From: Conidiobolus incongruus B7586 | Lineage: Eukaryota; Entomophthoromycota; Entomophthoromycetes; Entomophthorales; Conidiobolaceae | Direction: 5' to 3' | Assembly: GCA_000697335.1 (NCBI GenBank) | Contig: JNEM01015514.1 | Span: 1 to 29,003, forward strand | DNA: 29,003 nucleotides | Shown: piece by piece, positions 10,973-23,800 of the stretch | Layout of the letters: every line of letters begins with the position of its first letter | Numbering within the stretch: position 1 is the stretch's first letter | Made by a program: the position numbers and the translations under genes | The notes under the pieces: model-generated | What the model was told of the DNA's origin: nothing | Databases searched by the model: none | The model's input: the letters and a program-made list of their open reading frames with translations, nothing else

Positions 10973-11058
10973 TCCGACCAACCGGAATTGAACCAGTGGC
11001 ATAGAGATCACAGCTAGTAAACTACAGTCTCCCGGTCTACCAACTGAGCTATAGTCGG
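10973..11058 (-). tRNA. tRNA-Tyr(GTA): tRNA-Tyr (anticodon GTA) with 13-nt intron
   Basis: The minus strand folds as a tRNA of 73 nt plus a 13-nt intron. The acceptor stem is CCGACTA/TGGTCGG (7 bp, one G-T) with discriminator A. The D arm is GCTC-AGTTGGTA-GACC. The anticodon stem is GGAGA/TCTCT (one G-T) with loop CTGTAG|A and anticodon GTA. The variable region is ATGCC, and the T arm is ACTGG-TTCAATT-CCGGT. The intron (11009-11021) lies after position 37, the canonical site, and contains TAC that can pair with the anticodon, as is usual for eukaryotic tRNA-Tyr precursors. The start C1-G72 is characteristic of eukaryotic tRNA-Tyr. One oddity is a C11-C24 mismatch in the D stem (position 24 at 11035), where C-G is normal. 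CCA is not encoded. It lies 232 bp upstream of OMA1 and is transcribed away from it. Confidence 0.93.
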
Positions 11059-11290
11059 TTAACCTTGAGACATAGGACTAAAATTTATGAAATTCATTAT
11101 TTGAATTTTCTTTATGGGACTTGAATTACCTATCTTCATTATTTTTTCAATTATGTCATCAATTTACTATCAATTGAATAAGACTACCCTTTCAAACACA
11201 TTAAAGTTACATACTTTTAAATACCTATATATTATTCAATTTATTCTGATTCTAAGAATTGTAAAAAAAATTAATAACACAAATAAAACA

Positions 11291-12448
11291 ATGAATCGTA
11301 TAAATATAAAACTCTTACGATATATTAACCATAAACCAATAATTAATAATAACAGAAAATTAATTAATAGTCCCAATTATTTCCATTCCAATTATTATAG
11401 ACAGTTCAGTTCGCTGCCGAATAGGAATCAGTATAATAGGTTCAACCCACAGGGTAATTTGGGATTTTAATATTTGAATCTTATTTTAACTGAAAATAAA
11501 TACTTTGTGGAATTCCAATCTTGGTAAGATTTTATTGGGGGGAGGTGCTTTCGGTTTATGTTTCTATCTATATCATTTGGAGGAAGTACCTATAACAGGT
11601 AATTGAGCTTATACGGCATTAATATAATGGTTAATGAAGGTTAGGTAGGAGAAGATTTATGATATTAGGTCACGCCCAAGAGGCACAGTTGGCTCAGAGG
11701 AGTTATAATGAGATTATGGCTCAAGTAATTTAGTTTATAATTATATATTATAGTATATTGATAAATTTTTTAGTATGGCAATCAAATCCTGCCTCAGTAC
11801 CATCCCCACAGCGTTATGGTACGCAATGTGGCAAGGCGACTGATCCAAGTGGTGTATATTCCCGACGTCAAGTGGGAAGTGAATGTAATCCAATCGGACC
11901 AAAAGAATGCATTCGTCATTCCCGGTGGCAAGATCTTCGTATTCACGGGGATTTTGCCAGTAGCTCAGGGTGAGGACGGATTAGCAGCAATTTTGGGCCA
12001 TGAAATGGCGCATCAGTTAGCAAGACATATTTCTGAAAAGATGAGTGTGGCCAGCTTGATTCAATGGGTGATGTTGGGCTTGTCATGGGTGTTTGATTTT
12101 AATTTGATCCATCATCCATTCCTTGTCGAACTGGGATTCTTATTGCCATATAGTCGCAAAATAGAAATGGAAGCTGACGAAATTGGTTTACATTTGATGA
12201 GTAAGGCATGCTTCAATCCATCTGAAGCCATCGAATTTTGGAAGAGAATGTCAGCTCAAGAACGTAGAGGATTTGGTGTAGAATATTTGAGTACGCATCC
12301 AAGCTCTTCGAGACGTATCGAGCAGATCCAGCAAAAGTTACCAGAGGCTTTGGTGACTTATGAGTCTTCAGATTGTCATACTGCTATGAATAAGTTTAGA
12401 GATGCTGCCACAGGTATTCGATTTATATTTAGTGATGATTTGCAATAA
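11291..12448 (+). CDS. OMA1: OMA1-like mitochondrial inner-membrane M48 metallopeptidase
   Basis: Zinc protease of mitochondrial inner-membrane quality control (stress-activated processing of membrane proteins, partly overlapping the m-AAA protease). Exons: 11291-11453, ~11529/11545-11598, 11645-11724 and 11774-12448; introns 11599-11644 (46 nt) and 11725-11773 (49 nt) restore the frame cleanly. The N-terminus (MNRINIKLLRYIN, then RQFSS) is basic with no acidic residues, as in a mitochondrial presequence. A Gly-rich membrane segment is followed by the OMA1 hallmark YLYHLEEVPITGRRRF across intron 2. The catalytic zinc motif HEMAH is at 11999-12013 and the third-ligand segment EMEADEIGLHLM follows; STHPSSSRRI closes the domain. 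Length, about 330 aa, matches fungal OMA1. The first junction is unresolved: donor G|GTAATT at 11454 does not join in frame with the natural acceptor TAAG|ATT at 11528; an acceptor after GGAG (11544) does, but shortens the membrane helix. Confidence 0.88.
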
Positions 12449-12648
12449 TTTTATGGACTTGTTTAATATATCAATGTTATAATAAACTTATTGTGATTAA
12501 TATCATTTATATAATTTTTAATGATTGTATTGATTGTATACTATTACAATTGAGTTATTTGAACTCATTTATTATATAAATGGTTCAAATTTAATAAATA
12601 TTTAACTCTAAAATAATTCAATAATATGATGATGACAAAAATGAATAT
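12449..12648. terminator. Convergent 3' region of OMA1 and TyrRS with poly(A) signals
   Basis: Only 200 bp separate the two stop codons. AATAAA at 12481-12486 (+) is 33 nt after the OMA1 stop. On the minus strand AATAAA at 12568-12573 serves the TyrRS transcript. The 3' ends of the two convergent transcripts may therefore overlap. Confidence 0.5.
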
Positions 12649-13878
12649 TTATTCAGCCTTAGCTTCAACATTTGATGCATCGTCAATCTTTAAGCCTTCA
12701 ACATTAGGAGTTTCATCTTCCTTATTCTGTAAGTGTTCGGGCTTCTTATTGTGCTTCTTGGAGACCTTTTGCTTGACAACCTTAGCAGGAGGAGGAGGAT
12801 AAGCCAAATTGACGAGTTCCTTCAATTCAGGGTCTTCAAATTTTTGTCTGACGGGTTCCAAAATGGCGTTCAAGGCTTCAGAGACCGATTTCTTCAAATC
12901 ACCAGGGTGGACCTTTTTGTCCTTGAAATCTTGCTCGAGGGAGGGGTAGTCAGTGTAGACGGTATCACCACCCCATTTTTCGGGACGCTTAATAGTAAAG
13001 CTAGCTTGCTTACCGCCCAATCCACTTAATGGGAAGAGGACGAATTTAACGAAAGATAAGACACCATTTTCTTCGATATTGCCTTCTTCACAGAAAGCCT
13101 TCTTGAGTTTCTTTTCAATGGCCTTGGCATCATCGACAATATCAATCTTAGAATCGGGGTCACTGGCACTCATCTTGGAGCCGGTAAGACCGGGAACCAT
13201 GGGGTTCATCAAGTGGGAGCGCTTCTTGTAACCCAAATGGGGTAAGTACTTTTCGGAGTAGGTAAAGATCTTTCTTTGATCAACACCACCAAATTGGGCA
13301 TCAACTTTCAAGTATTCTTCGTCCAAAGCTTGTAAACCAGGGTACAAAAGACCACTGAGTAGGGGACTGTCGACTTGCTTAACAACTTCTGCACCGGCCT
13401 TCTTGGCATCGTGCTCGGTAACGGTAGCAGCTAAACGGTAGACGTCCATACTGTATTCGGGAGTTAATTGGTAGCTAGATCCGACGACGAACTTGAGCTT
13501 GTCGATAGGGACACCAATAGCGGTCAACAAAGCCTTGACAGAGTGTTCGTAGTATTTCGTACGATGATTAACCTGTTCCAAAGGAGCTTTCATGTTATCC
13601 AAAAATGCGTGAATATCAGCTAACAAAATAGTAACCTAAAAACACTTAAAACAACGATATTAAAAACAATTAAAAACCAAATTTACCTCACATCCGGCAG
13701 CCAAAAAGTCGGCAATTTTAGACATAGGTACGAAGTAGCCGACGTGAATCTTACCAGTGGGAGCAGTACCCCAGTAAATTTTCAAATCTCTTTCCTTCAA
13801 AATTTTTTTAATTTCTTCCCCTCCCAAGGTTTCTTGGAGGTTACGTGTAATTAATTCGTATTTTTCTTCGGGTGTCAT
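12649..13878 (-). CDS. TYS1: Cytosolic-type tyrosyl-tRNA synthetase
   Basis: Class Ic aminoacyl-tRNA synthetase that activates tyrosine with ATP and charges tRNA-Tyr in the cytosol. Two exons on the minus strand, 13687-13878 (64 codons) and 12649-13635, joined across a 51-nt intron (13636-13686, donor GTAAAT, acceptor TTTTTAG), give 392 aa, close to the 394 aa of yeast Tys1. The HIGH-type motif is HVGY at residues 45-48 within [11 protein letters not shown], preceded by the tyrosine-pocket segment [25 protein letters not shown] is the conserved eukaryotic/archaeal tyrosine-recognition block. The KMSKS loop reads KMSAS at 218-222. The tail (about 345-392) is Lys-rich then acidic, and there is no EMAPII domain, as in yeast. 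It converges with OMA1. Its cognate tRNA gene lies about 1.6 kb away on the same strand. Confidence 0.97.
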
Positions 13879-15832
13879 CTTTTTAATATTATTATTTTGA
13901 ATAATTGATGTATATTATTACATTTGATGATTAATGATCTATTGTTATTAGTAAGATTAAGTGGAATTATGGGATTGTGGATTCTTATTAAAGGGATGAT
14001 TAGATTTACTATTTTGAGTAATCACGTTATTAAAATTAACTAGTTAATTAAGTTTAATAATATGAGTCATTTTTTATTTTAATTTATTAGACTACTCTGG
14101 TTATTATATTAACTCTAATGGAAATATATATTCATAATATCTTTATATATCATCAAACAATTATCATCTGAAGATCAAAAAATTGATTAATCTAGTTTTA
14201 CTTTAGATATACATACAATAAAACTGATATACTTTAATTATAATATTGTTTAATATTAAATAATCAATTGAATTTTTAAATGCACTAACCATTAATAAAG
14301 AATTCATAATTATTAAAAGTTATAATTTATTTAATTGGATTTATTTTATATTTGTTTCTAATTTTTAATTTTTTCAATTTTGTATTGATAGTTTTCAAAA
14401 AATTTTAAATTAATTTTAGTAAATAATTAATTTCAGTCGTTAGGTTATTATTATTTATTATATAGTAGAATTTATGAAATATATTCAATAATATAATTTA
14501 ACTTACCAAATTTTAAAAGGTATTTAATTAAATTTATGATTAATATTTGAAATTTTATAATTTATATATATCAATTGGTAATAAATATATAATTATGAAG
14601 TAATGTTTTTTATTGCAATTGTAAATAAAATATAATTTAATCAATATACTTAGCAAAAATATTTGATCTTATATTATCGTTTCAATCAAAGTAATAAAGC
14701 GAATTATAAAATAATCTATATATTATAAAAATTGATAATAAATATTAAGACTGTCTTTATAATTTTCAAATATAATTTTTTTGTAATATATTGAAAAACT
14801 CACCAATATTCAAAAGGAATATCAATTAATAACTTATTTTACTAATTTTTTTAAAATAAATATTCTTAATATTACCAATTATTTAAACTTCAAGTATATC
14901 AGTTATCCATATATCTAATAATATCTAATTTTTATAATATTTGAGATTTTAATTACAAATTAATGAGAATCTTTTAATAGGATCAATGATTTTTTCCCTA
15001 ATATTCTTTCTCAATAAATATTATATTATATTATAGGAATTAAAATAATTATTAATCTGAATATGCTATTGAGTATAAATTAAATTGAGTTATTATATTG
15101 AATTATACTATTATTAAGTTTATATATTAAAATTTCATAAATAATTTAAATTCATTTGAGCTTATATCATTATATTAAAATTATTATGTTAAATAATTAA
15201 GTTAAAAAATTTCAAAAAATATTTAGTTATGATAGATTAAAATGATATTTAATATAAATTTAAATAAACTAATTAGTCATTATTTTGAAATTTAACTAGT
15301 TATATATTATTGAGAAAGATCAAATAGTTAGAAGCTTAATCATCACTTTAAAATTTTAATAAAATTTAAATTAAAAATATATCAATATACATGAAAATTT
15401 AAGCTCATAGTAAGTTAATTAAAGAATGTATATTATTCATACGGATATTAATATTGAATCATCAAAAATATAAATAAACTTTTTAATTATAGTTATTATA
15501 TGATATACCATTGTTGAATGATAATGAGTAAGCTTTTATATATTTTAATAATATTTGGCATTATGTTGTATTTTGAAAATACCCGTCCGTCTCGATTTGA
15601 TAGTCAAGTCCATATTGCCCATCATTTATAGTGGCTTTGTCAGTGCATAATTAAAGGATATCATTTACTGAACCAACTATTTAAATAAAATTATTAATAA
15701 TTGTTACTAAATGGTATTACGAGTACTTTTCAATCAGCCATCTTAATTGAAAAATCTTATTATAAATCACAACAATTATAATAACAGAAGGAAAATTTTA
15801 TATTATTATATTAATATATTAGACTATATGTA
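13879..15832. other. AT-rich spacer between TyrRS and GATA genes
   Basis: Upstream of TyrRS the first upstream ATG on the minus strand is about 45 nt away (CAT near 13921). The rest is nearly pure A/T with dense stops. A GC-richer patch at about 15580-15660 carries a 29-codon open stretch on the minus strand (15564-15650, including TINDGQYGLDYQIETDGYF), preceded by a stop. I do not recognise it and do not call a gene. Confidence 0.55.
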
Positions 15833-15838
15833 TTTATT
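15833..15838 (-). terminator. Candidate poly(A) signal of the GATA-factor gene
   Basis: AATAAA on the minus strand, 55 nt beyond the stop codon of the GATA gene, at a typical distance. The hexamer is common in this AT-rich sequence. Confidence 0.4.
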
Positions 15839-15893
15839 ACCATAACAACGAAGCATGAGTGTCGCTCTCAATAAATCAAAAAACTCAAAACAA

Positions 15894-16754
15894 TTATTTC
15901 ACATTCAATTTGTGCTGAGTAAGACCTGACCTTTTGGATGGTTTCTTACCCTTGGGTCTGTGAGGTCTTACAACTTTAATATCGCCAGTGGGTGTGATCT
16001 TAGTAGGTCTAGACACCCCGTGAATCTTTTCATACAGGCCACAAGCATTACAGAGCAGTAACTTACCACATTTGTCCCTGCGCCAGCCGGGTGTTTCGTT
16101 AGTGCTGCAGTTCTCACATACTTTTACCTCTTCGCTTTTCCCTGTCTTGATAGCGATTCGCATCTGCTTGGCTAAAGGTTTGGCATCTTCTGTAGTATTG
16201 GGAGATTGATAGGGTGTGTCTGGAAATGGAGATATTGGGCGACGTTGGGTGCATTTCAACATTCTGGAACTGCTCCAAATGTTCAAAGGTTGTGATGCAT
16301 AGTAGCAGTTGTGGCAGGGATGAGCCACAGGCAATTTTGTTCTCTTATTATCACGCTTGAGTTGAGGCTGGATTGGGGGAAGCTTATTATTATCCAAAGG
16401 TTTCCAAGCACCAAATTGAATAGCACTCAACTTGGGCAAGCATATATCACTGTAAACGGAAAAATAGTCCGAACGAGAAGACGTCCAAGAGTTACCAGAG
16501 TCTAACGAAGACGAGGTAAAATTGGAATTAGATCGACTCAAATTGGGACTAGGATGCATTTGAGTAACTTTATGTGCCAAACACATCAACTTCTCAGCAC
16601 CAACATTCCGGTTCACGCAACTCTTAACCCCTTTCAACTCTTCTTTATAAGTTGGGATTCCCTCTCCTCTTCTTCCACCGTAAAACTGACTAGTAGAAAA
16701 GTATAATTTATCCATGAAAGAATGATTTGGGGAAGAGAGATAGTTTGAATTCAA
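15894..16754 (-). CDS. GATA-type zinc-finger transcription factor
   Basis: A 286-aa single-exon protein with one C-terminal GATA finger, Cys213-X2-Cys216-X18-Cys235-X2-Cys238 (CENCSTNETPGWRR ... LLCNACGLYEKIHGVSRP), followed by a strongly basic tail (249-286, KVVRPHRPKGKKPSKR). GATA fingers with such a tail bind WGATAR sites in DNA. Residues 1-200 are Ser/Asn/Pro-rich and carry no other recognisable domain; a Cys pair at 147/150 (CHNC) has no second pair in register, so I do not call a second finger. The finger mixes features: the loop is 18 residues (class IVb spacing), while the CNACGLYxKxHGxxRP end is animal/fungal class IVa-like. The loop has an extra Cys (DKCGK), and Gly replaces the usual bulky residue in TPxWRR. 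The target pathway (nitrogen, iron, light or mating type) cannot be told from the sequence. Confidence 0.9.
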   Translation of the reverse strand: MNSNYLSSPNHSFMDKLYFSTSQFYGGRRGEGIPTYKEELKGVKSCVNRNVGAEKLMCLAHKVTQMHPSPNLSRSNSNFTSSSLDSGNSWTSSRSDYFSVYSDICLPKLSAIQFGAWKPLDNNKLPPIQPQLKRDNKRTKLPVAHPCHNCYYASQPLNIWSSSRMLKCTQRRPISPFPDTPYQSPNTTEDAKPLAKQMRIAIKTGKSEEVKVCENCSTNETPGWRRDKCGKLLLCNACGLYEKIHGVSRPTKITPTGDIKVVRPHRPKGKKPSKRSGLTQHKLNVK

Positions 16755-16781
16755 ATTGAAAAGCTTGATGAGTCTAAATAG

Positions 16782-16789
16782 ATTATATA
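16782..16789 (-). promoter_or_regulatory. TATA-like box of the GATA-factor gene
   Basis: TATATAAT on the minus strand, 28-35 bp upstream of the chosen ATG, flanked by G/C bases (GTATATAATC). If used, the 5' leader would be very short or the true start would be the next Met (residue 14, HSFMDK). Weak evidence in AT-rich DNA. Confidence 0.3.
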
Positions 16790-19700
16790 CTAGTGATTCA
16801 TCTATTCATAATGATTCATGGCTGAAGTCACGATATATCATCAGCATTAGCTTTATTAGACTTCATATTGACTAAAAAATAGAAAATGATTAATCAATTC
16901 AGTTTAATTGATTACTCAAAGATTGTTTTATCAATGTATACCACTTTTTATCAAATTTTGATAAATGATTCCAAAATTATCGTTATATCAAAAGTTTGAA
17001 TAATAAACGATGATAAAACATTTTATTCAATATTCTATATAAGAAAAAAATAATTGATTACATATAAAGCAATATTGCAAATGTGATACTATCAAAAGTA
17101 TGTTAAATAATGATCCAAATATCTAATTTCAAATGTTAGTCATCTCTAAACCATATCTCTATAATCCAATCATATTCCATTCCTTCACTAAGTTTATTTT
17201 AATTTTAATTTTAATACAATGACTTAGAAAGCTTGGACAAAGAAATATTAGTGATTCATGGTTTCATATTTTGGTCAACTCAACTGGAATGTTTTCTGAG
17301 CATTTTTTGAGCTTATCAATATTTATTGTAAATGGTAATAAGGTAGAATCATGGTTGGAATTTTGTAATGTTTTGAATACTTGTATCTAATATTACAAAT
17401 ATGAGAATTAACTTATATAATTGTTAAGATATTATAAATAAAATAAGATTGTGATAATTTCAAATAATATATTGAATCCACATCTATGCTGTAAACTTGT
17501 GGAAGTATCTATTTCACTGGTATTATTAATATTTTTTTAATTCAATTTCAATTATTAATATACAACTTGAATTTCTAATATTTTAACCTCATTGATTCAA
17601 TGATGAATCATCATGAACCAAAATGCCAAAGGAGGCCAAATTAAGATTCATCTAGAAAATTCCCTATATATTTTGACTCAAGTTTTCCCAAAATTTTTTA
17701 ATAATAACTTTAGAAACAGAAATGTTCCAGTTACCATATTAATAATTTAAGCTATTCAGTAATATCGAGTTATATAATTTTGTTTTTAAAATAATATTAA
17801 ACTCATATAATGTAACACATATTGTATCAGTTTTTAATTAATAATTTATTATTTTTTATTCACTTAGAAAAAATTCATAATTGGATTTTTTTATTTTTAA
17901 TCTTAATAAATACTAACTATTAAAATTTTTATTACAAAAGCATTATTTTTATGATCATTCTTAATTTTAAACTTGAAATATTGATTTTTTATAATATCAT
18001 TAAATAATATATTGCTAATATCCTATCTCTAATAGTATAAATTTATTATTTGAATTTTATTGAATTTGAAACAAATTGATATTCTATTATAATCAACAAG
18101 ATCTATAATAACATGATTATCACACACTTAAATGAATAGATATTGTGTTATCTGAATTAATCAAATAATAAGAGATAATAAATAATTAATAAAAAGCATA
18201 ATGAATGATAGAAGTTTGATAGAAATTCCAAGCAATAGTGATTTGTTTAATTTCACAAGTTTTCCAAAATATGTTAAAACTTTTTAATTATTTAGAGTAT
18301 GATAATTTAAAATTGTTATTCTTTTATTATTTTCTAAATAAACACCAAGATACAATATGGTAATTAATCATTTATCGAATTAAGAACTAGGCATATTTAT
18401 TAATTTATTGATTTCGAAAATGATTGATGTTAGATACTAAATTATAATATATTTACAATGATTCATAGTGTTATCAATGTATGATATCATCTATTTATTA
18501 TAATATTAGAACTTTGAGCTAAATTTTGATTAACTTTATAATTTTCCAATTTGGTAAAATTTATGAGATTATTATTATATTGATACTTTCATTATAGATC
18601 ATATTTCATTATTGACCACATCATTCAAATTTAATAACAAGTTTAACTCCATCATGTTGTATTTAATTATTCGATCTTATTAATTACCTATATTAAATCG
18701 GTATGGTTATTTCAAAATTTTAACACTGTTTGATTTTATTATGATACAAAATAATGTGAACTTAAACTAAATTATTAATGAGAGTGATATTATTCATTAT
18801 GTTAAAATAATAGCAAAGATAAAACCTCAAAATTCCTTATTACAATTTCATGTATTCGATTATCAAAAATATTCCTATTAATTTTGATAAACAAAATTAC
18901 AATTCATAATAATAAGTTATTTCATAATTTTATATTCAATATGATATATATATTATATCGTTTACTTCTATCTTAAATTTAATATTTAGTATTTTGATTT
19001 GTTTACATATTTTAGGATTTTTTGACTTTATTTATGATTATGCAAATATATATTAAAATTAATTGAATTTTTTTTCAGGATTATTGAACTTGAAATAAAG
19101 ATTATAATAAAACTAATTTATAATATTTTAGAGACTATTTTAGAATCATATTATTATTGTCCAGGTTTTGAGTTACCATAATTAAAAAATATGGTGTAAT
19201 TTTAGGTATTACTTGTGAATTTCATTGATGCTTAAAGTTTATGTAAAGGAGCTCAATCTTAAACTATCTATCATAGCTTCAATATCGGTTTATGTGAAAA
19301 ATATGATTAATCTATAGCTGTACTTATAGTGAATAAAGGCTTACTCAATCTACATGAATAATACCAAACAACGCTGACTTCACAAACTACTAATATTCCT
19401 TTTAAGCTGTCGCAAAAGCTTGACAAATAAACGAAATGGACTAGTATAATTGAGGTACTATTTCTTGTGTTGACTAATGCCAAAACTTATGAAATAAACT
19501 TAAAATAAATATTTATTTGGCTCCTATTTATTATGAGAAAATAAATTCCATGATTTATTTTAATGAGCTTCACCAAATGGTTACTTAAAAAGCATTTATT
19601 GGCATGTATATAACAATTGAGGGTATTTATCCAAACCATAGATATTAGATATATTTACATAAACAAGAATTAAATTTCTCATACTACAAGTTCAATATGG

Positions 19701-19846
19701 ATGAAGTATTGAACAATCGCTTAAATAGTAAATAACATCACATCAATTCCTTTAAATTGAATTTTTTAATCAACGAAAGTCAAGTTTTTTGCATCAGTTG
19801 ATTATACACAACAATCTGAACAAATTCTATTAGAATAGAACGAGCT
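16790..19846. other. AT-rich spacer
   Basis: About 3 kb with no supported gene on either strand: dense stops, homopolymer-rich A/T tracts, and no tRNA arms or recognisable protein motifs. Slightly GC-richer stretches (17130-17350, 19200-19480) were translated in several frames without giving a known family. Confidence 0.6.
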
Positions 19847-19925
19847 GATTGGTGCATTTTTCAGATCAAATGATCCCTCTGGTATCAATTATTTGGTCAT
19901 CATTAGCATTTCGAGTATATAAATA
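19847..19925 (+). promoter_or_regulatory. Promoter of the penta-EF-hand gene: inverted CCAAT plus TATA
   Basis: GATTGG (inverted CCAAT) at 19847-19852 is followed 64 bp later by TATATAAATA at 19916-19925. The ATG is 49 bp downstream of the TATA box, giving a compact promoter with a leader of roughly 20 nt. Confidence 0.6.
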
Positions 19926-19973
19926 ATTTAATCTACTCAAATTTTTAACTTTTAAGTTCTTAAAAAATATAAT

Positions 19974-20894
<921 letters not shown>

Positions 20895-23800
20895 ATGATA
20901 TATATTCCAAAAACATATCGTTTACTGTGTATAATTTTATCAGTTTTTCATTATTTAAATCCTTTAAATTATATTGGTGACTTAATCACTTCAAAATATT
21001 ATATATATCTACTCTTAATTAAAGAAAAAAAATTTTATTAATGTCTCATTATTCTAGATAATTAATTTTTTTATTTTAGATGCATTGTTTAGTATTGATA
21101 TTTTTTGCAGTATATCATATATCTATGATATAAAATAACTAATATTTAAATTTATAAATATTTGTCAATTAATAATTTACACATAATTAATTTAAATATA
21201 TCAACTTGGAATTTGATATACTAAATTTGCCAAGTTTTTAACTACATCAATTCATTAATTACTTAATATATTGTCTTATTTCAATAAATGAAAATTACTA
21301 AAAATATTAATGACATCATAATTCATATACTATGCAAAAAATTCTAAGTGATTGAAATTTTTATAAACTAAGGTAATTAATCATTTAATATTCGAATTTA
21401 TTAGTAGTAATGATATTGATCTTTACAATATTGAATGTTTTGTGAATTTATCTATGATATAATTTCAAATATATAATGCTATTTTATAACATAGATTTTT
21501 GAAATTAAACTTAGAATTCAAATTATAAATATTATCTATTTTTAGTTAATCTGGATAAATTTTTCTATTTAATATCTATTTCACATTTTATAAAATTAAC
21601 TTTATTTAGAAATTAATCTGAATCTCAAGATATTAATTATTTTTATTTAATCAATAAATTAAAATATTAGACTTTAAATCATATTCTAAAAATAAATAAT
21701 TTAATGATTATATCATTTAAAAAATTTTTATTCTGTAATTTTGAGTAAAATTTTAATTTTATAAACTTTAAATTAATCATCTTTTTCTCACAGGGATATT
21801 ATTTGATTAATTAAAGAGTCTATTAATATTAATATTAATAAATTATTCAAATATTGTTAATATATTTAATTAAATTAAATTAAAAATGATAATATTATAT
21901 ATACATTCAAAATTTAATTAAATTCAAAATATGATTATCATTATAATTTTATGACCAATAATCCAATAAGATAACAATTACAAAACTAATCAAAAATATG
22001 AAGAATGTTTAGGCAATTTTATTGGTAATTGCTTTAAATACTCACGTGTACATATTAATATAAAAAACTTGAATGAATCTCAGTATAACTTTTTGCTAAC
22101 TATTTCCTCACTAATATATATATTTTCACCTCTTAATTTAAATCAAATTTTAGATATTAAAATAACCAAATCTCGAATTAAATATTTTAAATTATTAAAT
22201 TTCTCATTCAATTTCATATAATTATAATGTATTCCAATAAAAGATAATTTTAAAAATCAATTGAAAAATTTTAAATTATAAAATAATTCAATATTATTTC
22301 ATTCTATTTAAAAATTATACTTATTACTTCTTTTTTTTGGAATTATAGATGATTCAAATTTTCATTTAGGATAGTATTGATTAACATTAATAATTTGAAA
22401 ATGTAAATAAATATCAATTATATTAAAATATTTAAATGTTAATATATTATTACTGATTAAAAATTTATTTCTCTATTCAAATCTATATTTAAAAATCGTT
22501 ACTTTTATTTATATTAATTAAATATATTTCAATGTTATTTTTAAAAAAGATCAAATTTAGGCCAATTCTAATTATAGAACTTATCCAAATAAACTTAATA
22601 CGTCTGAATATTCATTTGTAAGCTTAAATCAACAATAATTAATAAAATTATTTAAGTTAAAATATTTAAGCTCATAAAACGGAGCAATCCTCTTACCATG
22701 AATTAGCTTACATGATTGTTACAACTAATTGAAATAAAACTTGAAACTTCATTAACCAAACAATAATTATCCTGGATTGAAAATGATTAAATATAAGTGG
22801 ATTAAAATGTCCATAGTTATGTTTTATTCAATGAAAATATATCCAAAATTCATTATAATTATTAGATTTTATTTATTCTGCAAATTATATTTTTAAGATA
22901 TATATTTTATAGAAATAGTATCAAGTTAACAAATAAATTATCAAATAAATATGTTCAATTATGATTGAATATTTTAAACACATATAATAGATATAATATA
23001 TCAAAGAAATAACAAACTTGAGTTATATAATGAATATATTATATTCAATAAAATAATTTCAAGATTATCAAAATTTAACTATTAATAGTGTAAAATAATT
23101 TATCTATTTATTTAAATAAAGAAAAAAATGACAAATTTTTTAATTTCTGATTTTTCTAACCTATTATTAGTTGTAAAAAATAAATTATAAATAAAATATA
23201 TAAAAGAGTTAATATTTTTGAATGATATATATTAAACTATAATTAATATATTAATAAAATATTTTCATAAGATTATAAGTTAGATTTTAATTTTATTTTC
23301 ATTTTATTGAAATTAAATATTATTATAAAATTAAAAATATGGTATATTTTTTAATTTTTGATTTTTCAAATATATTATTAATATCAAAAAAAATATATAA
23401 AACAAATAGTAAATTAAATAATTTTCAATTATATATATAATGTTTTTCAATAAAAATTATTTTTTTAAAAATTTATTATTTAGTTTAATTATATATAAAT
23501 TAAATAATAATCACCCAAAGTCTTTTATTTTTAATATTAATAAAACTTAACAATAATACTTTTAAAATTATATAAAATTTACAAATCATTTCTAAAGATG
23601 ATATTTTATCTACAAACTATTTATCAATAAGTGAAATAGTTTAAAATTATATTAATAGCTATTTAAACCTTATTTAAATATAAAAAACCAATTTTTATAC
23701 TATTTGTTAATTATTAATAAATTAATAAATTTTTTTATTTAAATTAAGGAATTATTAAAATATTCTAATATTATTTATATCAGTATGTTAAATATATTAA

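Noticed and set aside
11114-11290. Upstream in-frame extension of OMA1 to an ATG at 11114
   Set aside because: The extra 59 residues are Ile/Leu/Asn-rich spacer-like sequence with an early Glu. The ATG at 11291 gives a typical basic mitochondrial presequence ending near RQFSS.
22043-22048. CACGTG E-box, considered as a sulfur-regulation (Cbf1-type) site for the SulP gene
   Set aside because: It lies about 2.5 kb beyond the 3' end of that gene, in an AT desert with no nearby transcript.
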